Positions 7,835 to 16,219 of a DNA stretch of 64,000 nucleotides are shown one piece after another. A program made the translations under genes and the position numbers. Source of the stretch: Desulfacinum hydrothermale DSM 13146 (GTDB lineage: Bacteria; Desulfobacterota; Syntrophobacteria; Syntrophobacterales; DSM-9756); the NCBI RefSeq assembly GCF_900176285.1, contig NZ_FWXF01000012.1, forward strand, positions 36,797 through 100,796, read 5' to 3'. Position 1 is the stretch's first letter. Each line of letters begins with the position of its first letter. The notes beneath the pieces are model-generated. The model worked only from the letters and a program-made list of their open reading frames with translations. It did no database searches and was not told where the DNA came from.

Positions 7835-8893
7835 GTGGCACGGCGCGTGAACACATTCAAAATCGGACTCTTTGTGATCTTGTGCGGCGGCATCGGCCTG
7901 GTGGCGCTCATCTGGCTGGGCGCTTCCCACTTTTTCGAGGAAAAGGCCACTTACGTCACCTACTTCGCCGAATCGGTCAAAGGCCTGCAACAGGACGCCA
8001 TCGTGAACTATCGGGGGGTGGCCATCGGCCGGGTCGCCTCGGTGGAGCTGGCTCCCGACGGGCGTTTGATCCAGGTGGTGATGCATCTGCGCCCCGATTT
8101 CAAGGTGGACGAAACCCTGGCCATTCGCCTGCGGGAACAGGGGCTGACGGGCCTCAGGTTCCTGGAAATCGACACGGCTCCCCCGGATGTGGACCGGGCC
8201 ACGCCGCCGTTGGACTTCGAACCGCCCTACCCGGTGATCCGATCTTATCCCTCGGAGTTTCAACAGTTGAAGGGGGCCTTCGAGAGCCTCTACGCCAAGG
8301 TCGTCTCTTTGGACCTCAACGGCCTGACAGAGAGATGGAAACAGGTGGGGGAGACGATCAATCGGATCTTCGGAGGAACGGACCTGGAAACCACCCTGAG
8401 AAACGTTCGGGAGGATACGGAACGTCTCAAGGTTTTGCTGGACCGCGCAGACCGAGCGCTCCAAGAAGAAGACCTGAAAGCCATCGTTCAAAACACGCGG
8501 GAAGCCACTCAAAGCCTGCGCCTCCTGGCGGGAACCATGGAAAAGTCCGCTTCGGGGGGAAACCTGAGGGCCCGCTTGCAAGACCTGGGAGCGGCCGTCT
8601 CCGCCACCCGCCAGGCGGCCGAAACCCTGACCGAACGGCTTTCGGAGATCCCTCCCGGCGCTCTGCGCCAATCCTCCCAAAACATGCAGGAACTCCTCCG
8701 GGACGGCCAGGCCGTGGTTTCCCAATGGAGCACGCAAACCAACGAAACCCTGGTCCTGCTCAATCAGAACCTCTATTCCCTGAAGGTCCTCTTGGATCAA
8801 CTGGTGGTGCTGGCGCGAACCCTAAAGGATGCACCCAACCGGATCCTCTTTTCCACAACCCCCCAGGATCCCTTCGAAGGACAAGGAAAATGA
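7835..8893 (+). CDS. mlaD: MlaD-family (MCE domain) lipid-transport protein
   Basis: The 352-residue protein starts at GTG 7835 behind AGAGGAGAG; the longer open frame upstream is not family-like. An N-terminal membrane helix (about residues 8-30) is followed by an MCE domain (YFAESVKGLQQDAIVNYRGVAIGRV through LREQGLTGLRFLEID). The C-terminal 200 residues are rich in heptads (NVREDTERLKVLLDRADRAL, ATRQAAETLTERLSEIP), like the helical needle that spans the periplasm in longer MCE proteins. It would form the periplasmic lipid channel above the MlaEF complex. Its TGA overlaps the ATG of the next gene. Confidence 0.87.
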   Translation: MARRVNTFKIGLFVILCGGIGLVALIWLGASHFFEEKATYVTYFAESVKGLQQDAIVNYRGVAIGRVASVELAPDGRLIQVVMHLRPDFKVDETLAIRLREQGLTGLRFLEIDTAPPDVDRATPPLDFEPPYPVIRSYPSEFQQLKGAFESLYAKVVSLDLNGLTERWKQVGETINRIFGGTDLETTLRNVREDTERLKVLLDRADRALQEEDLKAIVQNTREATQSLRLLAGTMEKSASGGNLRARLQDLGAAVSATRQAAETLTERLSEIPPGALRQSSQNMQELLRDGQAVVSQWSTQTNETLVLLNQNLYSLKVLLDQLVVLARTLKDAPNRILFSTTPQDPFEGQGK

Positions 8894-9540
8894 CCCAACG
8901 ATCCAGGCAAAGCGCTGTGGTCTTGGCCGTGGCCCTGATGGTGTCGGCAGTGGGTTGCACACCCCTTTTGCACCCTTCCGCCCCGCCCAATTATTACGCC
9001 CTGAGCGTGCCGCCACTGGAAACGTTCGCCTGCCCCCAAAGGGGGATATCCCTTCGTGTCTGGCCCTTTGACGCCACCCAGCCCTATGATCGCAACGAGA
9101 TGATCATCGCCTCCACCTCCCATGAGCTGACATTCTCGTCGCGACACCGCTGGGTTGCCAGCCCCGGGGAGATGCTGGCGGAACAGATCGCCCAGGCCCT
9201 TTCCGCCGGCCACCTCTTCCAAACGGTGGACATGGCGGGAAGCCCGGCGGTCCAATCCCCTTGGAACCTGGCCGGGCACCTGCACCGATTTGCTCTTTCC
9301 ACGAATTCAAACCGGGTGCAGGCGGAATTGGAGGTGCGGGTGGTTCTGTGGAAGGAGGGCGCTGCCCGCCGGATTTTTTGGCAAAAAACCTACCGATTGG
9401 AAGAAGTGGCGGATTCGGTGCGCCCGGAGATCTTCGCCGAGGCCATGAGCCGGGCGGTGGGATGCTTCATGAACCAGCTGGCCCGGGACCTGTGCGCCGC
9501 CATGGACGCCGTCACGCCCACGCCCGCACCTCAATCTTAG
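8890..9540 (+). CDS. ABC-type transport auxiliary lipoprotein (PqiC-like)
   Basis: The 216-residue protein has an N-terminal signal with a plausible lipobox (MVSAVGC, Cys21) followed by a domain like the auxiliary lipoprotein family, with NYYALSVPPLE and SHELTFSSRHRWVASPGEMLAEQIAQAL. Such lipoproteins pair with MCE/Mla importers and probably sit at the inner face of the outer membrane. The start overlaps the mlaD stop by four bases (ATGA), so the two are translationally coupled. The lipobox lacks the usual Leu at -3, so lipidation is likely but not certain. Confidence 0.75.
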   Translation: MTQRSRQSAVVLAVALMVSAVGCTPLLHPSAPPNYYALSVPPLETFACPQRGISLRVWPFDATQPYDRNEMIIASTSHELTFSSRHRWVASPGEMLAEQIAQALSAGHLFQTVDMAGSPAVQSPWNLAGHLHRFALSTNSNRVQAELEVRVVLWKEGAARRIFWQKTYRLEEVADSVRPEIFAEAMSRAVGCFMNQLARDLCAAMDAVTPTPAPQS

Positions 9541-9589
9541 GAGCCTGCCCGAGAACTCCCAGGTTGCTCCCTGTGGGCCCGTGCGGCCC
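9541..9589. repeat. Intergenic repeat, partial copy 2
   Basis: This starts directly after the lipoprotein stop. It has the family's opening block (GAGCCTGCCCGAGAACTCCC, then AGGTTGCTCCCT), then jumps to GGGCCCGTGCGGCCC, also seen at about 51325. The closing palindrome is missing. Confidence 0.55.
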
Positions 9590-10990
9590 TCAGCCATCCA
9601 AACACCGGGTTTCGATCCGGTGCGCCACGTGCTCCATGCGCTTTCTCAGCTGGCTGTTCTTGCGTGCCAGCTCCCGATCCACCTTTTTCAGCGAGTAAAT
9701 GACCGTACTATGGCTTCGCCCGAAGGCCTGAGCGATGGCGTTGAGGGATTCGGACGTGTATTTTCGGCACAGATACATGGCCAGTTGCCGAGCTTGTGAG
9801 ATCTGCTTGTGGCGCGCCCTGGACCGCAGCTCTTCCATGCTCACGCCAAAGTTGGCGCAGACGGCTTCCGCAATGTGGGGAATGCTCAGCGACGGGAGAT
9901 AATCCAGCATGGCCTGGGTGACTTCTCGAGCCAACTCCAGGGTGATGGGAATGCCCAGGATGCTGCTCTTGGCCAGGATGCCCACCAGGCAGCTCTCCAG
10001 CTGGCGCACGTCGGAGGTGATCCGATCCGCCAGAAACTCGGCCACTTCCATGGGAAGTTCCACACCGTCATAAGCCGCCTTGCGCTGGATGATCTCTTTG
10101 CGGGTCACAAAGTCGGGCCGTTCGATGGGAGCCACCAGGACCCCCCCCAGGCGGGACCGCAGTTCATGGTTGAGCCGTGGGATGTCCTGGGGAGCCGTCT
10201 TGCCGGTACAGATGATCCTTCGGCCCCGATCCAGAAGCTCGTCCAGGGTGTAGACCAGTTCGTCCTGGATTTTTCTCTTGCCACTGAAAAACTCCACCTT
10301 TTCCAGCAAGAGAACGTCACAGCCGTCCCGGTATCGGCGCTTGAAATCTTCGATTCGATCCCGTTTGAGCGCTCGAATCATTTCGTTGGCGAACTGCTCC
10401 GCCGTCACATACCGCACCCGGGTGTCCGGTTGACTGGTCGTCAAGAGATTTCCCACGGCATGGGTCAGGTGGCTCTTGCCCAAACCTGGGTCCGCCATGA
10501 GGTAGATCGACTGGTTGAAAAGGTTTTGTTGACCCGCCATGGCCAGGCAGGTGGCATAGGCGAAATGATTGGACCGGCCCACCACGAACTGGTCGAAGGT
10601 GAATCTGGGATTGAAAGGCGATCGCGGCTTTTGGCCCACATCGGCAAAGGACAGCTGCCGGGGGACCTCTTCCGGTGGCTGCCACTCTTGCCCATCGTCC
10701 TTTTCCTGGAGCGGATCTTGGCTGATCAGCTCCAAGCGGACCTTTTTCAGCCGGGGAAACCGATCCCGTCCCACGGTCAGAATCCTGGGCACCAGGTGGC
10801 TTTGAACCCAATCTCTGTGGAGCGCGTTTCTGCAGCCCAGGACCAACTCGTGCCCATCGAATTGGAGAAAACGGAGTGTGGCCACCCATAGATCGTATTG
10901 GCCCCGCGAAAGGCCCTCTTTCAGCCCTTCCTGTACCGCTTCCCACTCTTTGAGCATCCTGTCCATGATCCTCCGAGACGCGTTTTCCAT
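9590..10990 (-). CDS. dnaA: DnaA-like replication initiator / DnaA paralogue with altered Walker B
   Basis: The 466-residue protein has the full DnaA layout. It has an N-terminal domain I (LKEGLSRGQYDLWVATLRFL), a short linker and an AAA+ core starting NPRFTFDQFVVGRSNHFAYA. Walker A is DPGLGKSHL (Lys172) and the C-terminal domain IV has ARQLAMYLCRKYT and FGRSHSTVIYSL. Two points differ from ordinary DnaA. Walker B reads VLLLEKVEFFSGK, with Glu230-Lys231 where DnaA has Asp-Asp, and the DNA-recognition motif has SHSTV instead of DHTTV. No dnaN, recF or gyrB is nearby. It may be the working initiator or a second copy. Start ATG 10990 is chosen; ATG 10966 is an alternative. Confidence 0.75.
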   Translation of the reverse strand: MENASRRIMDRMLKEWEAVQEGLKEGLSRGQYDLWVATLRFLQFDGHELVLGCRNALHRDWVQSHLVPRILTVGRDRFPRLKKVRLELISQDPLQEKDDGQEWQPPEEVPRQLSFADVGQKPRSPFNPRFTFDQFVVGRSNHFAYATCLAMAGQQNLFNQSIYLMADPGLGKSHLTHAVGNLLTTSQPDTRVRYVTAEQFANEMIRALKRDRIEDFKRRYRDGCDVLLLEKVEFFSGKRKIQDELVYTLDELLDRGRRIICTGKTAPQDIPRLNHELRSRLGGVLVAPIERPDFVTRKEIIQRKAAYDGVELPMEVAEFLADRITSDVRQLESCLVGILAKSSILGIPITLELAREVTQAMLDYLPSLSIPHIAEAVCANFGVSMEELRSRARHKQISQARQLAMYLCRKYTSESLNAIAQAFGRSHSTVIYSLKKVDRELARKNSQLRKRMEHVAHRIETRCLDG

Positions 10991-11555
10991 CCCAGTCCAA
11001 CGCTCCTGAAAAAGCAAGCCACCCCCTTTGACACCTGCGATAACCAGAAACGACCCTCGCGGTGGCGGCACACAACAGGACCGGGAGCCATCGTGCAATG
11101 TATTGTGAGCATCTGTGAGAGAAGGGGTCACCGCTGACCAGGCGTCCCTGCCCCAAAAGCTTCGAAACGCCCCCGCGGCAGGTCCATTGATAAAGGGTCG
11201 CGGCGGCCACCGTCAACGTCGCTCTGGGTGAATTTGGCGCTCTTGAGCCCTGTTCGTTCCGGGGTGGGTTCTTCCTTTGATGCAAGGATGTTACAATCTC
11301 ATGACATTCATCTACTTGATTCGCAAGGAACTTCTGACTTCGATGTTTTCCATGGCATTTCGAACTCTTGTGCCGTTCCCGCCCCTAATCGCCACCCCGG
11401 CCCTTTGCCATGGACTCTTCTTTTCTCTCTCAAATGCAGATTTTTGACGTCTCCGTGGCGGACCGAGGCGGCCTTTCTCCTCCCTCATTGAATAATCAAT
11501 CCGTTATGGTAGGCTAGGGAGCAATGAAAATTCCTGAGGAAGGAGGATCACGCCT
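10991..11555. other. Intergenic region between divergent dnaA-like and HD genes
   Basis: These 565 bases hold no supported gene. I saw no clear cluster of DnaA boxes (TTATCCACA-like) and no AT-rich unwinding element, so it is not called an origin. A weak plus-strand promoter candidate for the HD gene is TTGAAT (about 11489) with TAGGCT 16 bases downstream. Confidence 0.4.
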
Positions 11556-12185
11556 GTGGATGCGATCCCCTCGGTGGCTCAATGCCGCGAGCTGTGGGAA
11601 CGGGCACATGTTCCACCACACATAAGGGAGCACAGTCGAAAGGTCGCTTTGGTCGCCCAGGCCCCGGCGTCCCATCTGAACCTGAACAGCCTCCGCGTGA
11701 ACGTGGATCTGGTACGCGCAGGGGCTCTGTTACACGACATTGCCAAAGGGCTATCGCTCAAGACGGGGGAAAATCACGCTCAGTTGGGCTATGCCCTCCT
11801 CTGGCGGTGGGGATGGCACCAGGTGGCGCCCATCGTGCGAGATCACATTTTGATGGATCCCGAAAGAGCGCAAGGGCCCATCACCGAATCCCTCCTGGTC
11901 AACTATGCGGACAAGCGGGTCAAACACGATCAGATCGTGGGCTTGGAGGAGCGCTTTGAGGACTTGATCCTGCGCTACGGAAAGACGCCGGCGATCCGTG
12001 ACGATCTGCGACGCCGCCTGGATCTTTACCGAATAGTGGAGGCAAGGATCTTTTCGCACCTTCCGTGGAATCCGGAAGACGTGGAACGGTTCACCGACCT
12101 GCGGGTCCCGAAGGGGCTTTCGTCTGCGGCCTCGGGACCCATGCCGGGCGGCGCCGACCCCATCCCGATCCGCCCGGAATCCTAA
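11556..12185 (+). CDS. HD-domain phosphohydrolase
   Basis: The 209-residue protein starts at GTG behind a strong AGGAGG. It has the metal-binding HD motifs: HIREHSRKVA near residues 22-31, then GALLHDIAKGLS, ENHAQLGYALL, VRDHIL and a late YADKRVKHDQIV. This order is typical of small stand-alone HD hydrolases, which cleave nucleotides or phosphodiesters or are paired with MobA-like nucleotidyltransferases. No such partner is adjacent, so the substrate is unknown. The tail after residue 185 is low-complexity (Ala/Gly/Pro). Confidence 0.75.
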   Translation: MDAIPSVAQCRELWERAHVPPHIREHSRKVALVAQAPASHLNLNSLRVNVDLVRAGALLHDIAKGLSLKTGENHAQLGYALLWRWGWHQVAPIVRDHILMDPERAQGPITESLLVNYADKRVKHDQIVGLEERFEDLILRYGKTPAIRDDLRRRLDLYRIVEARIFSHLPWNPEDVERFTDLRVPKGLSSAASGPMPGGADPIPIRPES

Positions 12186-12303
12186 GAGGCTGCTTGAGAA
12201 CGCCCAGGTTGTCCCTTTCCTATGCAGACGGGAGGGACTAGGAAGCACGCTTGTGCTACCGGCCTTGCCATGCCTTGTAGGGACGGGTTCCGAACCCGCC
12301 CCC
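12186..12303. repeat. Intergenic repeat, copy 3
   Basis: This starts at the HD gene stop. It shows the family's blocks in order: GAGGCTGCTTGAGAACGCC, AGGTTGTCCCTTTCC, CAGACGGGAGGGACT, GCTTGTGCTACCGGCCTTG and the perfect palindrome GCGGGTTCCGAACCCGC-like core (here ACGGGTTCCGAACCCGCC). A second opening block (GAGGCTTTCTGAGAACTC) follows at 12306-12323, as though a new copy began. The rest of the gap up to ddl at 12515 shows nothing else clear. Confidence 0.7.
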
Positions 12304-12514
12304 ACGAGGCTTTCTGAGAACTCAAAAAGCGCCACCGGCCATTGTGGGACAGGCTCTTGGAAGGCCGGCCTAACATGCCAGCTGGGTGCCGCTTCGTGCC
12401 GACCCGTCGGCGTAGGACTTCAATGACGGAGCGTGCTGTTGATGAAGGGGTGAAGGTAAACGGGTGTTTCGGACACGCTCCCAGAGCAAGGACCAGTAAC
12501 AGGGAAGGAAGGCC

Positions 12515-13456
12515 ATGAACGGGAAGAAGCTTCGAGTCGCCCTCCTTGCGGGAGGCATTTCCGCCGAACGGGACGTCTCCCTCAAGAGCGCCCAGCAGGT
12601 TGACGAGGCACTGGACAAGACCAAGTACGACATCCGCCGCTACGACCCACGGGACCAGCTGCCAGAGCTGGTTCGGGATGCGTCCACGATCGACGTGGCC
12701 CTGGTGATCCTTCACGGACGTATGGGAGAAGACGGAGCTATCCAAGGTTTTCTGGAATGCCTGGGGATTCCCTACCATGGAAGCGGGGTCTTGGGCAGCG
12801 CCGTCGCCATGAACAAGATCGTGAGCAAACAGCTCTATCAGCAAGCCGGTCTTCCCGTGGCTCCTTACGTCATCGTCGACAGAAAGGCCCCCCCGGCCCC
12901 GGCGGAGATTGTGGATTCCTTGGGACTGCCCGTGGTGGTCAAGCCGGAACACGAGGGGTCCAGCATCGGTTTGAGTATCGTCAAGGAAGAAAAGGATCTC
13001 CAGGGTGCCCTGGAAGAGGCCTGGCGCTACGACCCCAGGTGTCTGGTGGAACAGTTCGTGGCGGGCACGGAAATCACCGGGGGGGTCCTGGGCAACCACA
13101 AGTTGGAGGCCCTTCCGCTGGTGGAAATCATCCCCGGAGAAGAGTACGAATTCTTCGACTACACGGCCAAGTACACCCCGGGAGCCACCCGGGAGATTTG
13201 TCCGGCCCGGGTTCCCGACGAAGTGGCCCGCAGAGCCCAGGACTACGCTGTGCGCGCTCACAGGGCCCTGTGCTGCCGCGGCTACAGCCGAACGGACATG
13301 ATCGTCTCCCCCTCCGGGGACATGGTGGTGCTGGAAACCAACACGATTCCCGGAATGACCCAGACAAGCCTCTACCCTCAGGCTGCCGCGGCCGCAGGAA
13401 TCAGCTTCAGCCAGCTCCTGGATCGGCTCATTGAACTGGCCCTGGAAAGGGATTAG
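12515..13456 (+). CDS. ddl: D-alanine--D-alanine ligase
   Basis: The 313-residue ATP-grasp enzyme starts after AAGGAAGG. Family motifs are VALLAGGISAERDVSLKSA, LHGRMGEDGAIQGFLECLGIPYHGSGVLGSA, VVKPEHEGSSIGLSIV, the YTAKYTPGATREICPA loop, and the metal-binding VLETNTIPGMTQTSLYPQAAAAAGISF. It makes the D-Ala-D-Ala dipeptide for peptidoglycan. The loop ends in a Y-type, not an F-type, motif, pointing to ordinary D-Ala rather than D-lactate specificity. It stands alone, convergent with the next gene. Confidence 0.93.
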   Translation: MNGKKLRVALLAGGISAERDVSLKSAQQVDEALDKTKYDIRRYDPRDQLPELVRDASTIDVALVILHGRMGEDGAIQGFLECLGIPYHGSGVLGSAVAMNKIVSKQLYQQAGLPVAPYVIVDRKAPPAPAEIVDSLGLPVVVKPEHEGSSIGLSIVKEEKDLQGALEEAWRYDPRCLVEQFVAGTEITGGVLGNHKLEALPLVEIIPGEEYEFFDYTAKYTPGATREICPARVPDEVARRAQDYAVRAHRALCCRGYSRTDMIVSPSGDMVVLETNTIPGMTQTSLYPQAAAAAGISFSQLLDRLIELALERD

Positions 13457-13479
13457 AAGGAGAACCTGGGCCCGGCGGC

Positions 13480-14103
13480 TCAGGATGCCTTCTTATTGGT
13501 GAAATTGCCGCGGGGGGCCCCCACGTTGTCGAAGGCGGAATTGAAATTACGGTACAAGGAATGGTAGTCCCGGATGCGGTGCCACTTCTTGATGTAGCCG
13601 GGCGGTAGCTCCTCCACCAGCTCGATGCCGTCCCACTGCCTGGGATTGGGGAACGCGTAGTAGGGCAAGTCCTTGGGAAGACCCCGGACGAAGACCACCT
13701 GCGGGGTGGTCCATTCCAGGTATGCCAGATAGAGCCGGTGCATCCCGTCATTGATGATATGGACCACCCGGCCGTTGCGCTCCACGGACTCTTCCACGAT
13801 GGGCGGCAAGACGTCGATGGGATCCTCGGCCCCCTCCAGCCAGACCTTCACATAGCCGTTCAGCCGGAAGAGATCGTAACCGAAACCTTCCAGCTCCCAC
13901 TTGAGATGGCGGACCTTTTGAAGCTCTTGGACCAGCACATAGCGCTGAGCCGGGTAGAGATCCTCGGTGGCCATCTCCTCCAGGCTGATGGCCGCGTCTT
14001 TATAGACCAGCACCTCGGGGCGTTTGAGGAGCGTCACACGGCGCAGCCGTTCCAAGAGCTCCGGGGCGCCGAAATGTTCGACCTTGACCACACGAACATC
14101 CAT
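13480..14103 (-). CDS. Uncharacterised protein with ParB/sulfiredoxin-like motif
   Basis: The 207-residue protein begins MDVRVVKVEHFG behind AGGAG. I do not recognise the family. It is soluble, with no membrane segments. The central part VLPPIVEESVERN followed by IINDGMHRLYLAYLEW resembles the ParB/sulfiredoxin fold signature (a substrate strand, then DGxHR), which binds nucleotide in that superfamily. Downstream it has PNPRQWDGIELVEELPPGYIKKWHRIRDYHSLYRNFN, rich in aromatic and basic residues. This similarity is short, so the fold is only a suggestion. It lies just downstream of tRNA-Phe on the same strand and converges on ddl. Confidence 0.6.
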   Translation of the reverse strand: MDVRVVKVEHFGAPELLERLRRVTLLKRPEVLVYKDAAISLEEMATEDLYPAQRYVLVQELQKVRHLKWELEGFGYDLFRLNGYVKVWLEGAEDPIDVLPPIVEESVERNGRVVHIINDGMHRLYLAYLEWTTPQVVFVRGLPKDLPYYAFPNPRQWDGIELVEELPPGYIKKWHRIRDYHSLYRNFNSAFDNVGAPRGNFTNKKAS

Positions 14104-14128
14104 GGATTTTTTCCACTCCTAAAACAGC

Positions 14129-14151
14129 AAAGCCCGCGGGTAGCGGGCTTT
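14129..14151 (-). terminator. Hairpin downstream of tRNA-Phe
   Basis: AAAGCCCGC / GCGGGCTTT forms a perfect 9-bp stem with a 5-base loop. On the minus strand it is followed by GCTGTTTT, a weak T-run. It separates tRNA-Phe from the gene at 13480-14103. Confidence 0.6.
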
Positions 14152-14194
14152 GCCGAAGCTTGGGGGGGTAACCCCAAAAAAGGATGATGGCTCA

Positions 14195-14270
14195 TGGTGG
14201 CGAGGCCCAGAATCGAACTGGGGACACGAGGATTTTCAGTCCACTGCTCTACCGACTGAGCTACCTCGCC
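14195..14270 (-). tRNA. tRNA-Phe (anticodon GAA)
   Basis: On the minus strand the 76-base cloverleaf reads GGCGAGG...CCTCGCC in the acceptor stem, GCTC/GAGC in the D-stem, an anticodon loop CTGAAAA (GAA at 14235-14237), a TTCGATT T-loop and an encoded CCA end. All stems close. Confidence 0.93.
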
Positions 14271-14285
14271 GAAACCGAGCGCGAC

Positions 14286-14313
14286 ATTACAGGATCGGCC
14301 CTGAGTTTGTCAA
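14286..14313 (-). promoter_or_regulatory. Sigma-70 promoter of tRNA-Phe
   Basis: On the minus strand a perfect TTGACA (14308-14313) is followed after 16 bases by TGTAAT (14286-14291), placing the start site close to the mature tRNA 5' end. Confidence 0.7.
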
Positions 14314-14331
14314 GCACTTTTAGGGCAATCG

Positions 14332-15252
14332 TCACTTGTCGGCCTCGTCCTCATCGTCGGGTTCCAGGATGAGCCCATCTTCCAGTTCCAGAATGAGGCC
14401 TCCCTCTTCCCATGTCTCATCGCCTTGTTCCTTGGAACGCGCCTCGGCGTCATCTTGATCGGGGAGCTCATCCGCCGGGCTCTCGTCGAATTCTCCCAGA
14501 TCCAGATCCAATTCCAAGGGCTCCTCTTCCGTCGGGGACGTTTCCTGGTCCTCCATGCTTTCCAGCACGAACTCCTGAACAGCCACCCCCTGATCGTCCT
14601 CTTCCAGAACAACCACCGTGTCTTCGTCCTCTTCCGCCTGGGCCGGCTCCTCGATCCGCCCCATGAGGGCGTCCACCGATTCCAGTTCCCGGCGCAGCTG
14701 GTCCAGGCTTTCATCGGCCAGCTGCTCTTCCTCTGCCAATTCGTAGACAACCTCGTCTTCGCCCGGGGCCTCGTCCGAGGGCGCCTCTTCCACGGCCAGA
14801 TCCCCTTGGGGAAGGGCCGGCTCCGCATTCTGGGAAACCTCTTCTTCCTCCAGGGCTCCCAGGTCCAGGACCAGTTCATCGCCTTCCACGTCTTCCAAGG
14901 GAGCCGTCGGGACGGATTCCGTCTCCGCTTCCGGGATGGACAACTCCTCCCCATCCTCCTCGTCCAAAAGCTGGAGGGTCAGTTCCCCGTCCTCGGTGGA
15001 GGTCTGGGCTGTCAGATCCAGCTCCGGGATCTCGTCCAAAACGATCTCAGACGCCTCTTCGGGAACGGTCTCTTCGGGTTGAGGCACCAAGGGATTCATG
15101 AGGGCCTTGATGGCCTTGGCCACAAACGCCGGCACCTCCGGGCGAAAATCGAAGAGATTGAGCTCCTGGCGCACGGAGCTGAGATCCGTGCCGCACTTCT
15201 TGCACGCCTCCAGGTAGTCAAAGCTCACAAAGCCGCACTTGGTACATTTCAT
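14332..15252 (-). CDS. Acidic zinc-ribbon protein of unknown function
   Basis: The 306-residue protein begins MKCTKCGFVSFDYLEACKKCGTDL, a four-cysteine zinc ribbon with CxxC spacing on both sides. A short ordered stretch (FDFRPEVPAFVAKAIKAL) follows. The remaining 240 residues are extremely acidic and hydrophobically spaced, with repeated units such as GELTLQLLDEEDGEE, DELVLDLGALEEEE, LELDLDLGEFDE and GGLILELEDGLILEP. Similar zinc-ribbon-plus-acidic-tail proteins occur in Desulfobacterota without known function, as far as I recall. The tail could be disordered or bind basic partners. The open frame extends 25 residues upstream without support. Confidence 0.65.
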   Translation of the reverse strand: MKCTKCGFVSFDYLEACKKCGTDLSSVRQELNLFDFRPEVPAFVAKAIKALMNPLVPQPEETVPEEASEIVLDEIPELDLTAQTSTEDGELTLQLLDEEDGEELSIPEAETESVPTAPLEDVEGDELVLDLGALEEEEVSQNAEPALPQGDLAVEEAPSDEAPGEDEVVYELAEEEQLADESLDQLRRELESVDALMGRIEEPAQAEEDEDTVVVLEEDDQGVAVQEFVLESMEDQETSPTEEEPLELDLDLGEFDESPADELPDQDDAEARSKEQGDETWEEGGLILELEDGLILEPDDEDEADK

Positions 15253-15351
15253 GACCCTATCCTCGCCTCGATCGATTCCTGTGCAGGTTGCGATCCATCC
15301 CACGTGGTCTCCCGGGCCCCGGCGCAAGAAACCAGGTACCGGAAAGGGGTC

Positions 15352-16113
15352 TTAGGGCATGGAACGCTCGCCCCAAAGCAGTTGCACACCGGCAGCCATG
15401 GCCACACACGCCGTTTCGAACCGGAGGACGTGCGCTCCGAGAGACACCGGGATGAACCCCCGTTCCCGGAACATCTCCAACTCTTCATCCGCCCAGCCAC
15501 CTTCCGGGCCCACCGCGCCGACCAGGCGCCGGGCCGTGGGTCTTTCCCGCCACACGGAAAGCAGGCTCCGCCGGGGTTCCACCTCGGAGGCGACCAGCGC
15601 CATGGGTTCGCCCCCTTCCGTCCGTGCCACCCTTTCCAGCAGGTGCTCAAGGCCATCGACCATGTCCAAATCCGGAAGCCACGCTCTGCCGCACTGGCAC
15701 AGGGCCTCTTGAGCGATTTTCCCGTAGCGGGCCAGCCTCTTTTGCTTCCGGTCCCCTTCCAAATGGTACTGGCTCCTTCGCGCCCGGAAGATCAAAAGGC
15801 CCGTCACCCCCAGTTCCACCGCCTGCCGGACAACCAGGTCCATCCGATCCGATTTGGCCAAGGGGACGGCCAGACAGAGGCTCACGGGGTTTGGGGGAAC
15901 GATCCGGGCCGCTTCCTCAACGGCCACCGCCCGCCCCTTGCGGCCCGCCACGATACGGGCCCGAACGGACAATCCCCTTCCGTTGCAAAGTTCCACCCGG
16001 GCCCCGGGACCCATCCGCAGCACGCGCAGCAGATGGTGCGACGTCTTCCCGTCCAGGACAATCTCCCCCTGACCTGGGCTCAAATCCTCATGAAAAAACC
16101 GTCTTCGCGTCAC
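15352..16113 (-). CDS. rsmE: 16S rRNA (uracil-1498-N3)-methyltransferase
   Basis: The 253-residue protein has the RsmE layout: an N-terminal PUA-like domain (RFFHEDLSPGQGEIVLDGKTSHHLLRVLRM) and a SPOUT methyltransferase domain. SAM-binding and knot motifs are visible in LAVPLAKSDRMDLVVRQAVELGV, QEALCQCGRA, LVGAVGPEGGWADEELEMF and VSLGAHVLRFETAC. It methylates U1498 of 16S rRNA in the assembled 30S subunit. It sits between the acidic zinc-ribbon gene and pilD on the same strand. Confidence 0.92.
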   Translation of the reverse strand: MTRRRFFHEDLSPGQGEIVLDGKTSHHLLRVLRMGPGARVELCNGRGLSVRARIVAGRKGRAVAVEEAARIVPPNPVSLCLAVPLAKSDRMDLVVRQAVELGVTGLLIFRARRSQYHLEGDRKQKRLARYGKIAQEALCQCGRAWLPDLDMVDGLEHLLERVARTEGGEPMALVASEVEPRRSLLSVWRERPTARRLVGAVGPEGGWADEELEMFRERGFIPVSLGAHVLRFETACVAMAAGVQLLWGERSMP

Positions 16114-16219
16114 CGATACCCGTCATCCGTGTTCCGTGATCCGGGGGTTCGGCCGTGGCCCCCTCAACCGAACGCCCGCCTTCCTGCCCCGGGGCCTTTC
16201 CCTTCGGCCGGCGAGCACC

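Noticed and set aside
11228..11491. Possible 87-residue gene upstream of the HD gene
   Set aside because: No ribosome-binding site, no recognisable domain and low-complexity composition.
10991..11555. Possible replication origin beside the DnaA-like gene
   Set aside because: No cluster of DnaA boxes and no AT-rich unwinding region was visible; nearby genes are not those of a usual origin.
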